From Caulobacteraceae bacterium (GTDB lineage Bacteria; Pseudomonadota; Alphaproteobacteria; Caulobacterales; Caulobacteraceae), in NCBI GenBank assembly GCA_031291645.1, contig JARLIQ010000129.1, positions 1 through 37,732 on the forward strand: a stretch of DNA of 37,732 nt, written 5' to 3'. Under the pieces are notes generated by a model. That model was given only the letters and a program-made list of their open reading frames with translations. It searched no databases and had not been told where the DNA came from. The position numbers and the translations under genes are program-made. Positions within the stretch are counted from its first letter, which is position 1, and every line of letters begins with the position of its first letter. This document shows, one piece after another, positions 13,688 through 21,060 of this stretch.

Positions 13688-14679
13688 GTGAGGTTGAGAC
13701 CAAATCCGACATGTTCAAGTGGGCTGAGGCCCAGACCGGCTTGGACACCTGCATCAAGTACCTGCTGGAAAAGCTGGTCCTCTACGCCAACGGCGCGGGG
13801 GACACCTGGTCCACGATCAACATCCTCAGCAAGCACATCAACAAAAGCGAGCGCACCGTCCAGAACTACATGCGGCAGTTGGAGCGCGCGGGCCTGATCA
13901 AGCTGACCGGTCGAACGTACAGGCTGCCGAAATCGACACGCTCCGTCCCGCTATACAGCCTTCAGTTTGACGTGATCGTCGCTGCCGAGAGTGTCGGAGG
14001 GGAGGGCGGCGGCGACGCATGGGTGCAGCATGTTGCACCCATAGACCCGTCCGTATCGGTGCAGCCTGTTGCACCCATAGACGGGGTATGGGTGCAGAAT
14101 TCGGCGAGTATGGGTGCAGACTGCTGCACCCGCAAAGAAACAATAGAAACAACTAAGGGAGCTATCGCTCCCTCCGCGGGCGCGCGCGAGGCGCTGCGCG
14201 CCGGGTTCGAGGCGCTTGAGGAGGTCACGCCCAGGCGGGTGTTCGGGGTCAGCGACCGGGACGTGGCCTTCGAGGTCTACGTCGAGCTGGCGGCCGAGGG
14301 TGTCGACGTCTCGGCGCTGCCGGGCTGCATGGGCCGGATGGCGATCGATCCGATCTTCACCGGCCGCCGCATCCCGCCGAAGCTCGAAGATTGGCTCCGC
14401 AAAGGCCAATATCGGGCTTGGCTGCCCGGTGATCCCGCCGCCGATGCGCCGGCCAACGCCCCGACGGGCTGGGCGGGGCCGGCCGACATCCGTGCCGCGA
14501 TCGTCGCGGCGAGGGGTGAGACGTTCGCGGTCAGCTACCTCGATCCGGCGCGGTGGGACGGCGAGGCGATCGTCCCGCGAACCTCGGCGGCGGCCAGCGC
14601 GCTCGCCGAGCTGATCCGCAAGGGCCAGCTGAAGGCGACGCTGAACACGGAACAATTCCAGAGCGCGGGAGGGCGGTGA
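13684..14679 (+). CDS. Winged-helix replication-initiator-like protein (O-like)
   Basis: A 331-aa protein. Residues about 20-80 form a winged helix: LVLYANGAGDTWSTINILSK, then HINKSERTVQNYMRQLERAG, LIKLTG, as in phage replication proteins of the lambda O type. Residues 111-150 are encoded by palindromic DNA repeats giving WVQHVAPID, SVQPVAPID and WVQNSASMG. The C-terminal 170 residues form a second domain (EVYVELAAEGVDVSALPGCM, then PPKLEDWLRKGQY) that may contact replication partners. An origin inside the initiator gene would parallel lambda. The overlap with the AAA+ gene suggests they act together. Confidence 0.78.
   Translation: MSEVETKSDMFKWAEAQTGLDTCIKYLLEKLVLYANGAGDTWSTINILSKHINKSERTVQNYMRQLERAGLIKLTGRTYRLPKSTRSVPLYSLQFDVIVAAESVGGEGGGDAWVQHVAPIDPSVSVQPVAPIDGVWVQNSASMGADCCTRKETIETTKGAIAPSAGAREALRAGFEALEEVTPRRVFGVSDRDVAFEVYVELAAEGVDVSALPGCMGRMAIDPIFTGRRIPPKLEDWLRKGQYRAWLPGDPAADAPANAPTGWAGPADIRAAIVAARGETFAVSYLDPARWDGEAIVPRTSAAASALAELIRKGQLKATLNTEQFQSAGGR
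14019..14131. repeat. Iteron-like palindromes, candidate replication origin
   Basis: Three inverted repeats and one half-site share GGGTGCA/TGCACCC. Site 1 is 14019-14042 (ATGGGTGCA, 6 nt, TGCACCCAT). Site 2 is 14058-14075 (GGTGCA, 6 nt, TGCACC). The half-site is ATGGGTGCAG at 14088-14097. Site 4 is 14110-14131 (arms GGGTGCAG and CTGCACCC). Sites 1 and 2 are centred 36 bp apart. An A-rich stretch with little GC follows at 14134-14156, a candidate unwinding element. The repeats lie within the initiator-like gene, as in lambda. Confidence 0.7.
14156..14173 (+). repeat. Hairpin after the candidate origin
   Basis: AGGGAGC-TATC-GCTCCCT, a 7-bp stem with a 4-nt loop, lies directly after the A-rich segment that follows the iterons. 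It could be a primer or protein-loading structure, or simply coding sequence (KGAIAPS). Confidence 0.4.
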
Positions 14680-15233
14680 TGGCCAGGGATGGAACGATGA
14701 ACGCTGAGCCGATGAAGGCTGTCGTGGTAAATGACCTCGATGCTCGCTGGTACATCGCACGGACCAATCACAAGCAGGAACGGTTGGCCCGCGCGTCATT
14801 GATGGCTGAAAAGCTTGAGGTCTACTTGCCGATGATGCCCAAGCGAAACCGGATGGGTGAGCTCTACGCGACGCCGCTGTTTCCCGGCTTCATCTTCGTC
14901 TCGTTCATGCTTGGCGGCGCGGGCTGGACCAAGGTGTTCTCGGCGCGCGGCGTTTCCTCTGTGCTCGGAACGGGCGGCAAGCCGCAATCCATATCGACCG
15001 GCGGTCTGGAACAGATCCGAGGGCGGGAGGTCGAGGCGTTCGAACGGGTCCAGCTGATCGCGCCGGCTTGCCACGCTCTGAAGCCAGGCGACAAGATCCT
15101 GTTCAAGAAGGGGCCGTGGGCCGAGCTAGAGGCGGTGTTTCTGAAACAGAACAACGCGTTGCGCTGCGCGGTGCTGGTGCGCCTGCTGGGCTCCGAACGG
15201 CTCGCCGAGGCCGAGATGGCCCATATCGCATGA
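14679..15233 (+). CDS. NusG/RfaH-like transcription factor (candidate late antiterminator)
   Basis: A 184-aa protein. Residues about 22-108 form an NGN domain: ARWYIARTNHKQERLARASL, then LEVYLPMMPKRNRMGELYAT, then PLFPGFIFVSF. Residues about 132-168 form a KOW-type domain: HALKPGDKILFKKGPWAELE, then AVFLKQNNALRCAVLVRLLG. NusG paralogues such as RfaH and LoaP bind RNA polymerase and suppress pausing or termination at chosen operons (established). Placed as the last early gene before about 22 kb of co-directional late genes, it may act like lambda Q by an unrelated mechanism (inference). TGATG overlap with the previous gene; GGAGGG precedes the start. Confidence 0.85.
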   Translation: MARDGTMNAEPMKAVVVNDLDARWYIARTNHKQERLARASLMAEKLEVYLPMMPKRNRMGELYATPLFPGFIFVSFMLGGAGWTKVFSARGVSSVLGTGGKPQSISTGGLEQIRGREVEAFERVQLIAPACHALKPGDKILFKKGPWAELEAVFLKQNNALRCAVLVRLLGSERLAEAEMAHIA

Positions 15234-15436
15234 CCGGGATCGATAGAAACGTGCTTGACGCGAATCACCGAATGGTCCTACCCAAGGCGCTGGCCACTGA
15301 CCGTCCAGCGTTCGACGCGGGTCAACCCGGACCGGAAACCATGGCGATCGCCACCGTTTCCAGGTCAAGTGCGGATGCTATCCGGCCCACCTCATTCGAT
15401 CGCCGTGCGGACCTTTCGACTGAAAGGGCTTTCTGA
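15230..15436 (+). CDS. Doubtful small frame filling the gap before the late genes (68 aa)
   Basis: The frame starts with an ATGA overlap on the NusG-like stop and ends with a TGATG overlap on the next gene, as real genes here do. However, third codon positions are much less GC-rich than neighbours, the product (MTGIDRNVLDANHRMVLPKA onward) shows no recognisable fold, and no good ribosome binding site is seen. The interval may instead be promoter or leader DNA for the late operon. Confidence 0.3.
   Translation: MTGIDRNVLDANHRMVLPKALATDRPAFDAGQPGPETMAIATVSRSSADAIRPTSFDRRADLSTERAF
15255..15283 (+). promoter_or_regulatory. Weak candidate late promoter
   Basis: TTGACG at 15255-15260 followed after 16-17 nt by CCTACC or CTACCC. 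A second candidate -10, GCTATCC at 15377-15383, resembles the Caulobacter housekeeping -10 (GCTANAWC) but lacks a clear -35. Both lie between the NusG-like gene and the late genes. Confidence 0.25.
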
Positions 15437-16113
15437 TGCTCGAAATCAGCGTGCGCAGCGACATCAAGCGGCTGAGCGCCGACCTGAACAAGTTGGCCCA
15501 GCAGCAGATCCCGTATGCGACCGCGCTGGCCCTGACCGACGTCGCCGGACAGGTGAAGACCGCCGAACAGGCCCTGTTCCGTGCTGACCTAGACCAGCCG
15601 ACGCCGTTCACCGTCAACGGGCTCGGCGTGAAGCCGGGGCGCAAGGCCGATCCGGTCGCGACCGTCTTCCTCAAGGACATCCAGGCGGCCTATCTCGCGC
15701 CCTACATCGACGGCGGCCAGCAGGTGCTGGGCTCAAAGCAGGCGATCCTGACGCCGCGCGACCTGACGACCAACCAGTACGGCAACCTGCCGAGGGGCAA
15801 GCTGGCGTCGCTGAAGGGAAGGCCCGATCTGTTCGTCGGGATGGTCAAGACGCGGGGTGGCCAGGAGATTGGCGGCGTCTGGCAACGCGTCAGCGTCACG
15901 CGCACGGGCAAGACCAAGCGCGGCAAGATCGCCAATCGTGGGCGCGCCTATTCCCCCACGCTCGGCCGGCTCAAGCTGCTGATCCAGTTCACCCGTCCCG
16001 CCACGGTCACCCACCACCTGCCCTACTACGAGACGGCCAAGCGCGTGATCGCCGCGGCCCTCCCGGCCGCCTGGTCCCGCGCCCTCGACAAGGCCCTCGC
16101 CACCGCCCGATAG
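15436..16113 (+). CDS. Phage structural protein of unknown role (225 aa)
   Basis: The protein begins MLEISVRSDIKRLSADLNKL and includes QQIPYATALALTDVAGQVKT, then QPTPFTVNGLGVKPGRKADP, TVFLKDIQAAYLAP, NQYGNLPRGKLASLKGRPDL and GGVWQR. I recall this layout in hypothetical phage proteins located near terminase genes; a minor virion or head-tail role is likely but unproven. It starts with TGATG overlap on the preceding small frame. It opens the late region and is separated from the small terminase by 125 nt. Confidence 0.72.
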   Translation: MLEISVRSDIKRLSADLNKLAQQQIPYATALALTDVAGQVKTAEQALFRADLDQPTPFTVNGLGVKPGRKADPVATVFLKDIQAAYLAPYIDGGQQVLGSKQAILTPRDLTTNQYGNLPRGKLASLKGRPDLFVGMVKTRGGQEIGGVWQRVSVTRTGKTKRGKIANRGRAYSPTLGRLKLLIQFTRPATVTHHLPYYETAKRVIAAALPAAWSRALDKALATAR

Positions 16114-16200
16114 CCCCCTCCGCAGGGTCCTTCCGGGCCCTCCGAACAACGCGGGCATTTCGCGCGGTTGGGGTTCTCTAGTTGGGATCGTTTTTTGAAG

Positions 16201-16239
16201 CCTAAAGACCTCAAGTCGGGCCTAAAGAGGGGCTAAAGA
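16201..16239 (+). repeat. Short direct repeats before the small terminase gene, candidate packaging site
   Basis: CCTAAAGA at 16201-16208 and 16221-16228, and GCTAAAGA at 16232-16239, follow a T6 run (16191-16196). They lie in the 125-nt gap directly upstream of the small terminase. In lambda the small terminase binds repeated cosB sites in the equivalent position. The last copy overlaps the start codon of the small terminase. Confidence 0.45.
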
Positions 16240-16880
16240 TGGCCGCTCCAGCCGAGACGGTCTCCAAGGGTGAGTTCGCCAGGCTCCGGGGTGTCAGCGC
16301 CGGGCGCGTCTCCCAATGGATCGCCGAGGGGAAGATCACCGCCGCAGCGCTGGAAGGCGAGGGGCGGTTCGCCAAGATCCGTGTCGGCGTGGCGACGGCG
16401 CAGTTGCGCGACAGTCTCGACATCGGCCAGATGCTGGGCAACGGCATCACCACCCGGCTCGACGACGCCGCGACCGACGAGGGTCTGGCCGATCCATCGC
16501 GGGTCAGCCCACTGCCGCCCCGCAACCCGCTCGACGAGTCGATCCGGAAGGCCAAGCTCGAGCAGCTGCAGCGGACCAACCGCCAGGCCGAGCGCGAGGA
16601 GCTGGCCGAGCGCGGGATCTACACCCCGACCGCTGACGCCCGCGCCGCCATGGTCGGCCTCGCCGCGACCATGCTGACGACCTTCGAGGGCGCCTTGGCC
16701 GACCTGGCCGGCGCCGTCGCGGCCCAGTTCCAAATCCCGCAGCGGGACGTCCTGCACCTGCTGCGAACCGAGTTCCGGCCGATCCGCGCCAAGGTGGCCG
16801 AGGCGGCCCGCCGCCAGGCCCGCGACATGGCCGACGTCGTGCAGCACGAGCCGGACGCCGAGGACGCGCAGGCCGCCTAG
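16239..16880 (+). CDS. Terminase small subunit (Nu1-like)
   Basis: A 213-aa protein. Residues about 7-40 form a MerR/Nu1-like winged helix: VSKGEFARLRGVSAGRVSQW, then IAEGKITAAALEGEGRFAKI. The middle (RKAKLEQLQRTNRQAEREEL, then AERGIYTPTADA) matches the linker typical of lambda Nu1-type small terminases, followed by a long helical C-terminus that would contact the large subunit. It recognises the packaging site in this family. AGAGGGG precedes the ATG. The stop TAG is immediately followed by the large terminase ATG. Confidence 0.88.
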   Translation: MAAPAETVSKGEFARLRGVSAGRVSQWIAEGKITAAALEGEGRFAKIRVGVATAQLRDSLDIGQMLGNGITTRLDDAATDEGLADPSRVSPLPPRNPLDESIRKAKLEQLQRTNRQAEREELAERGIYTPTADARAAMVGLAATMLTTFEGALADLAGAVAAQFQIPQRDVLHLLRTEFRPIRAKVAEAARRQARDMADVVQHEPDAEDAQAA

Positions 16881-18848
16881 ATGACGTTCCACGTCGCGAA
16901 CGCCGCTCGCCTGGCGCAGGAGGCGATGGCCGAGGTCCTGGAGCCTCCGCCGCCGATCGACTACCTCGCGTGGGCCAGCGACAACATCGTGTTCTCCAGC
17001 CGCGAGAGCGATTTCAAGGGCCCCTACAACCGCGAGCTCTTCCCCGAGTTCGACGAGATCCTGCGGGCCCTGTCGCCAGACGATCCGTGCCGTGTCGTCA
17101 CCATGGCCTGCTCGGCCCAGATCGGTAAGACGACCCTCGCCAACATCTTCACGCTCGGGTCCATGGCGATGGATCCGGGGGATTTCCTCTACACCCACCC
17201 GACCCACGACAACGCCAAGCGCTGGTCGCAGACCAAGCTGCGGCCGATGCTCCGCAACACGACGGCGCTGACCGACATCTTCCCCGAGGGGTCGCGGGAG
17301 ACCGCCGACTCGATCTTCTACAAGGAGCGCGCCGACAAGCGCGGCGCCATCCAAATCTCGGGCGCCAACTCGCCGGCGTCGCTGTCGATGATCTCGGTCT
17401 CGCGCCAGGTTCAGGACGACCTGGCGAAATGGGAGACCAACGACGCCGGCGATCCCGAGGCCCAGGCCGACAGCCGCTCGCGGGCGAAGGAATTCGCCAA
17501 GGTCCTGAAGATCTCGACGCCGCTGATCTGGCCTGGCTGCCGGATCACCAAGTCGTTCCGCGCCGGCAGCCAGGAGCGGCCCTTCGTGCCGTGTCCGCAC
17601 TGCGGGCACATGCAGGTCCTCGAATGGGCTAACATGCTCGCGACCATCGAGCAGAACTCTGAGGACCCGCACTTCACCTGCGTCGGCTGCGGATGCGAGA
17701 TCCGCGAGCACGACAAGCGGTGGATGAAGGCGCGCCTGGAATGGCGGGCGGACAACCCCAAGGCGCTAGCCTATCACCGCAGCTTCTGGACCTGGACCGC
17801 CTATTCTGTGCTGCAATCCTGGGTCCGGCTGGCCCAGGAGTGGCTGCAGGTCAAAGGCGATCCCGCCGGCGAGCAGTCCTTCCTGAACAATTCCTGCGGC
17901 CTCGCCTTCGAGACCACGGGCGAGATGATCTCCTGGGAGATCCTGCGCGATCGGGCCTCGGAATCGCACTACGCCCGCGGCGAGGTTCCCGCCGGCGCGC
18001 TGATGCTGACGCTTGGGATCGACTGCCAGGGCGACCGCGTCGAATGGCAGCTGGTCGGCTGGGGCCGCGACCGCCGGCGCTGGGTGGTCCAGTACGGCGT
18101 GATCCCCGGCCATATCACCGACGCCGGCTGCCAGGGCGCGCTGGACCTGCTGCTGAAGGAGACCTGGCGCAACAGCTACGGCCGCCGCCTGGCCGCCGAC
18201 GCCGTCGCCATCGACGGCAACGCCTGGACCGAGGACGTCTGGACTTGGGCCCGCCGCCACCCGCAGAACCGCGTGATCATGGTCCGCGGCGTCGGCGCCG
18301 AGACCGCCCCGCTGATCGCCCGCGTCGCCTCCCGCGACCGCAAGAAGGACGGCAAGCCGCGCAAGTACAGCCGCCGCTTCTTCAACATCGCCGTGTCGGT
18401 GCTGAAGATGGCGCTGACCCGCAACCTGCCGAAGACCGACCCGCTCGAGCGCGGCGCCATCACCTTCCCGCGCGGCCTCGACGACGAGTACTTCCGCCAG
18501 CTGACCGCCGAGCGGCGCAAGGAAGTCAAGCGCAAGGACGGCTTCGCCGTCTACCAGTGGTTCAAGGACCCCAACCAGGCCAACGAAGCTCTGGACACCA
18601 TGAACCAGGCCGAGGCGGCGGCGATCCGCCTGGGCGTCCGCGACTTCACCGAAGCGCTCTGGGACAAGCTGGAAACCGATCGGGAGTGCGCCCTGCCGGC
18701 GGCCCAGGGCGACCTGGAAGACCTGATGGGCCCGCGAACGGCGTTCGCCTCTGCGCCTGCGCCGGCGCCTTCCGCCGTCCTGCCACCCGCCGCCGCGAAT
18801 TCCGCGCCGCCCAGCACCGCCCGGGCCCGCGCCCGCAAACTCGCCTGA
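16881..18848 (+). CDS. Terminase large subunit, lambda gpA type
   Basis: A 655-aa protein matching the GpA terminase family in length. Residues 77-85 are the ATPase Walker A variant CSAQIGKTT, in the context CRVVTMACSAQIGKTT. A zinc-ribbon-like CPHCGHMQ and CVGCGCEI lies around 239-275. The nuclease part starts around 373 with MLTLGIDCQGDRVEWQLVGW, where the Asp is a candidate metal ligand, and continues DAVAIDGNAWTEDVW. Such enzymes cut concatemeric DNA at cos and translocate it into proheads. The last 40 residues are an Ala/Pro-rich tail with a GAAC-type palindrome. Confidence 0.93.
   Translation: MTFHVANAARLAQEAMAEVLEPPPPIDYLAWASDNIVFSSRESDFKGPYNRELFPEFDEILRALSPDDPCRVVTMACSAQIGKTTLANIFTLGSMAMDPGDFLYTHPTHDNAKRWSQTKLRPMLRNTTALTDIFPEGSRETADSIFYKERADKRGAIQISGANSPASLSMISVSRQVQDDLAKWETNDAGDPEAQADSRSRAKEFAKVLKISTPLIWPGCRITKSFRAGSQERPFVPCPHCGHMQVLEWANMLATIEQNSEDPHFTCVGCGCEIREHDKRWMKARLEWRADNPKALAYHRSFWTWTAYSVLQSWVRLAQEWLQVKGDPAGEQSFLNNSCGLAFETTGEMISWEILRDRASESHYARGEVPAGALMLTLGIDCQGDRVEWQLVGWGRDRRRWVVQYGVIPGHITDAGCQGALDLLLKETWRNSYGRRLAADAVAIDGNAWTEDVWTWARRHPQNRVIMVRGVGAETAPLIARVASRDRKKDGKPRKYSRRFFNIAVSVLKMALTRNLPKTDPLERGAITFPRGLDDEYFRQLTAERRKEVKRKDGFAVYQWFKDPNQANEALDTMNQAEAAAIRLGVRDFTEALWDKLETDRECALPAAQGDLEDLMGPRTAFASAPAPAPSAVLPPAAANSAPPSTARARARKLA
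18736..18746. repeat. Dispersed palindrome GAACGGCGTTC, site 5
   Basis: Occurs as GCGAACGGCGTTCGC (18734-18748) in the low-complexity tail of the large terminase. Confidence 0.55.
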
Positions 18849-18863
18849 CCAAGGGAGCCGCGA

Positions 18864-19139
18864 ATGTTCGGTATGCGCCGCGTTCCCGCCGAGCTCGTTG
18901 GCATCTCCCAGGCGCGGCTGCAGACCATGCTGGCCCAGACCCAGCAGGCGATCGCCGACCTGACGACCGGGCGGAAGACCGAGACCGCAGCCTATACCCA
19001 GGCCGACGGCAACCGCAGCGTCACCTACACCCGCGCCGACCTGGCGAGCCTGCAGCAGCGCGTCCAGATGCTGGCGGGCATCCTCTATCCGGGCCAGGGC
19101 TACGGCCGCCGCCGACCCGCGCGGCCGCTGTACCTCTGA
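18864..19139 (+). CDS. Head-tail joining protein, gpW-like
   Basis: A 91-aa protein: ISQARLQTMLAQTQQAIADL, then TTGRKTETAAYTQADGNRSV, then YTRADLASLQQRVQMLAGIL. The helix, TG turn, beta-hairpin and helix order fits lambda gpW, which plugs the portal after packaging. The position between large terminase and portal is also that of gpW in lambda. AAGGGAG lies upstream of the ATG. The stop overlaps the portal start (TGATG). Confidence 0.88.
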   Translation: MFGMRRVPAELVGISQARLQTMLAQTQQAIADLTTGRKTETAAYTQADGNRSVTYTRADLASLQQRVQMLAGILYPGQGYGRRRPARPLYL

Positions 19140-20803
19140 TGGCCCACGTCACCCTCTACGGGCCGGACAACCTGCCGCTGCCCCGTCGCGTCGCGCCGGC
19201 GCGCACCCGCGCCGCCATGCTCGCCGGCTCGCGCGACAACATGCCCTACGACGCGGCCAGCCGGTTCAACGAGCACACCGAAGCCTGGTATCCCTGGCTG
19301 CTCAGCGCCGACACCGAGCTGAACACCAATCGCGACCTGATGGTCGCCCGGGCCCGCGACCTGGCCCGCAACGACGGCTGGGCCGCTGGCGCCGTCACCC
19401 GCCTGCTCGACAGCGCGATCGGCGCCAGCTTCCGCCCGATCTCCAAGCCCGACTACCGGGCGCTGGCGCGCTACACCGGCAATTCGGCGTTCGATGCGAT
19501 GTGGGCCGAGGAATACGGCCGCGCGGTCGACGCCGCCTGGCGCGACTGGGCGAACGACGAAACCGGCAAGTACTGCGACATCGAGCGCACCAAGTGGATG
19601 GGGCTGCTGTTCGGCGTCGCCTTCCGCCACCTGCTGATCGACAATGACGCCCTGGCGACCGTCGAATGGCGCCCGGACCGCGTCGCCCCCGGTCGGGCCC
19701 GCTACGCGACGTGTGTGCGCCTCGTCGATCCGGACCGCCTGTCCAATCCCCAGATGCGCATGGACCTGCGCAACCTGCGGGGCGGCGTCGAGATCGACGA
19801 TGACGGCGCTCCCGTCGCCTACCACATCCGCCGCGCCCACATGACCGACTGGTTCATGGGCGCCGACACGGTGACCTGGGAACGCGTGCCGCGGGAGACC
19901 GATTGGGGCCGGCCCATGGTCGCCCACTATTGCGAGCCGGATCGCGCCAGCCGCCATCGCGGCGGCGACGGCATCTTCACCCCCGTGATCCAGCGCGCGA
20001 AGATGCTGTTCAAGTACGACACCGCCGAGCTGGACGGGGCCATCCTCAACGCCATCTTCGCGGCGATCGCCGAAAGCCCCTTCGACCATGAACTGTTGGG
20101 CGAGGCGTTGGGCGAAGGCGACGTCGGCCGCGTCTCCGCCTACCAGGAGGAGCGGGCGGCTTTCCACGAAGAGCGCCGCATGATGATCGGCGGCTCGAAG
20201 GTCCTGACCGCCTATCCGGGCGAGAAATTCAGCGCCATCAAGTCCGAGCGGCCGAACGCCAACTTCCCGTTCTTCGAAAAGGCCGTGCTGCGCAACATGG
20301 CCATGGGCATCGGCTCGGGCGCCAGCATGGTCAGCGGCGACTATTCCGACGTGAACTTCTCCAGCCTGCGGGCCGAGATCAACGAGGTCTGGAAGACCAT
20401 CCACCGCCGCCGCCACAACTTCGGCGCCGGCTTCGCCAGCCCGATCCGCAGCGCCTGGCTGGAAGAGGCGATGGAGGTCGACGACCTGCCGCTGCCCAAT
20501 GGCGCGCCGGAGTATTTCGAGTGCCGCGCGGCCTATAGCCGCTGCAAATGGATGGGCCCGGGCAAGGGTTGGGTCGATCCGGTCGCCGAAAAGCAGGGCG
20601 CCGTCCTGGGCATGGACGCGGGCCTGTCGACCCTGGAGCGCGAAGCCAGCGAGAACGCCGGTGAGGACTGGGAAGACGTCCTGGATCAGCGCGCCATCGA
20701 AGTCGCGGGCTTCAAGCGGCGCGGCCTGAACGTGCCGACCTGGGCGGGGATGCAGACCGCTCTGCCGGCCCAGAGCACGATCCAGAAGCCGGAGGCGGTC
20801 TGA
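19139..20803 (+). CDS. Portal protein, lambda gpB type
   Basis: A 554-aa protein starting MAHVTLYGPDNLPLPRRVAP. The segment LNTNRDLMVARARDLARNDG, then WAAGAVTRLLDSAIGASFRP, is the portal N-terminal signature. Later segments (GDGIFTPVIQRAKMLFKYDT, then FFEKAVLRNMAMGIGSGASM, then VSGDYSDVNFSSLRAEINEV) match the wing and stem of lambda-type portals. Twelve subunits form the DNA channel and contact terminase (family knowledge). Start overlaps the gpW-like stop. A longer frame upstream is only the terminase read in another frame. Confidence 0.93.
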   Translation: MAHVTLYGPDNLPLPRRVAPARTRAAMLAGSRDNMPYDAASRFNEHTEAWYPWLLSADTELNTNRDLMVARARDLARNDGWAAGAVTRLLDSAIGASFRPISKPDYRALARYTGNSAFDAMWAEEYGRAVDAAWRDWANDETGKYCDIERTKWMGLLFGVAFRHLLIDNDALATVEWRPDRVAPGRARYATCVRLVDPDRLSNPQMRMDLRNLRGGVEIDDDGAPVAYHIRRAHMTDWFMGADTVTWERVPRETDWGRPMVAHYCEPDRASRHRGGDGIFTPVIQRAKMLFKYDTAELDGAILNAIFAAIAESPFDHELLGEALGEGDVGRVSAYQEERAAFHEERRMMIGGSKVLTAYPGEKFSAIKSERPNANFPFFEKAVLRNMAMGIGSGASMVSGDYSDVNFSSLRAEINEVWKTIHRRRHNFGAGFASPIRSAWLEEAMEVDDLPLPNGAPEYFECRAAYSRCKWMGPGKGWVDPVAEKQGAVLGMDAGLSTLEREASENAGEDWEDVLDQRAIEVAGFKRRGLNVPTWAGMQTALPAQSTIQKPEAV

Positions 20804-21060
20804 TGATCGACATCGATCTGCTCAAGCGCGGCGACGTCGTGCGGCTGGTCTCCGGCGGCCCCTACATGACCGTCCGCGGTTTCAAGCCGGTCGGCGCCTC
20901 GGCCGGCCATAAGCCGCCCTCCCGCTCCCAGGTCACCATCGTGGTCTGGAGCAACCGCGTCGGCTTCATCGAAAAGGACTTCTGGCCCCAGGAGCTGATG
21001 TTCCCGCCGCCGCGCCCGGCGAGCCTTCCCAGCGACGAAGCCGAGGCGGACGGCGTCTGA
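20803..21060 (+). CDS. DUF2158/YodC-like small protein (85 aa)
   Basis: The start MIDIDLLKRGDVVRLVSGGP, then YMTVRGF, matches the DUF2158 signature G-D-V-V-x-L-x-S-G-G-P-x-M-T-V. After a variable loop comes VTIVVWSNRVGFIEKDFWPQ, then ELMFP. DUF2158 proteins are small beta-barrels of unknown function, seen in bacteria and phages. Its place between portal and protease is a common site for small accessory genes. Both ends overlap the neighbouring genes (TGATG). Confidence 0.82.
   Translation: MIDIDLLKRGDVVRLVSGGPYMTVRGFKPVGASAGHKPPSRSQVTIVVWSNRVGFIEKDFWPQELMFPPPRPASLPSDEAEADGV

Noticed and set aside
14019..14131. CRISPR-like array
   Set aside because: The repeats are palindromic half-sites without uniform spacers and lie inside a coding frame; no cas genes are present.
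15565..15579. Palindrome GAACAGG-C-CCTGTTC, considered as a LexA/SOS box
   Set aside because: It is an inverted rather than the direct GTTC-N7-GTTC arrangement of alphaproteobacterial LexA sites, and lies in the middle of a late structural gene.
17693..19138. Upstream extension of the portal frame into the terminase gene
   Set aside because: The extension is Arg/Pro-rich shadow sequence; the portal begins at ATG 19139 with a TGATG overlap.
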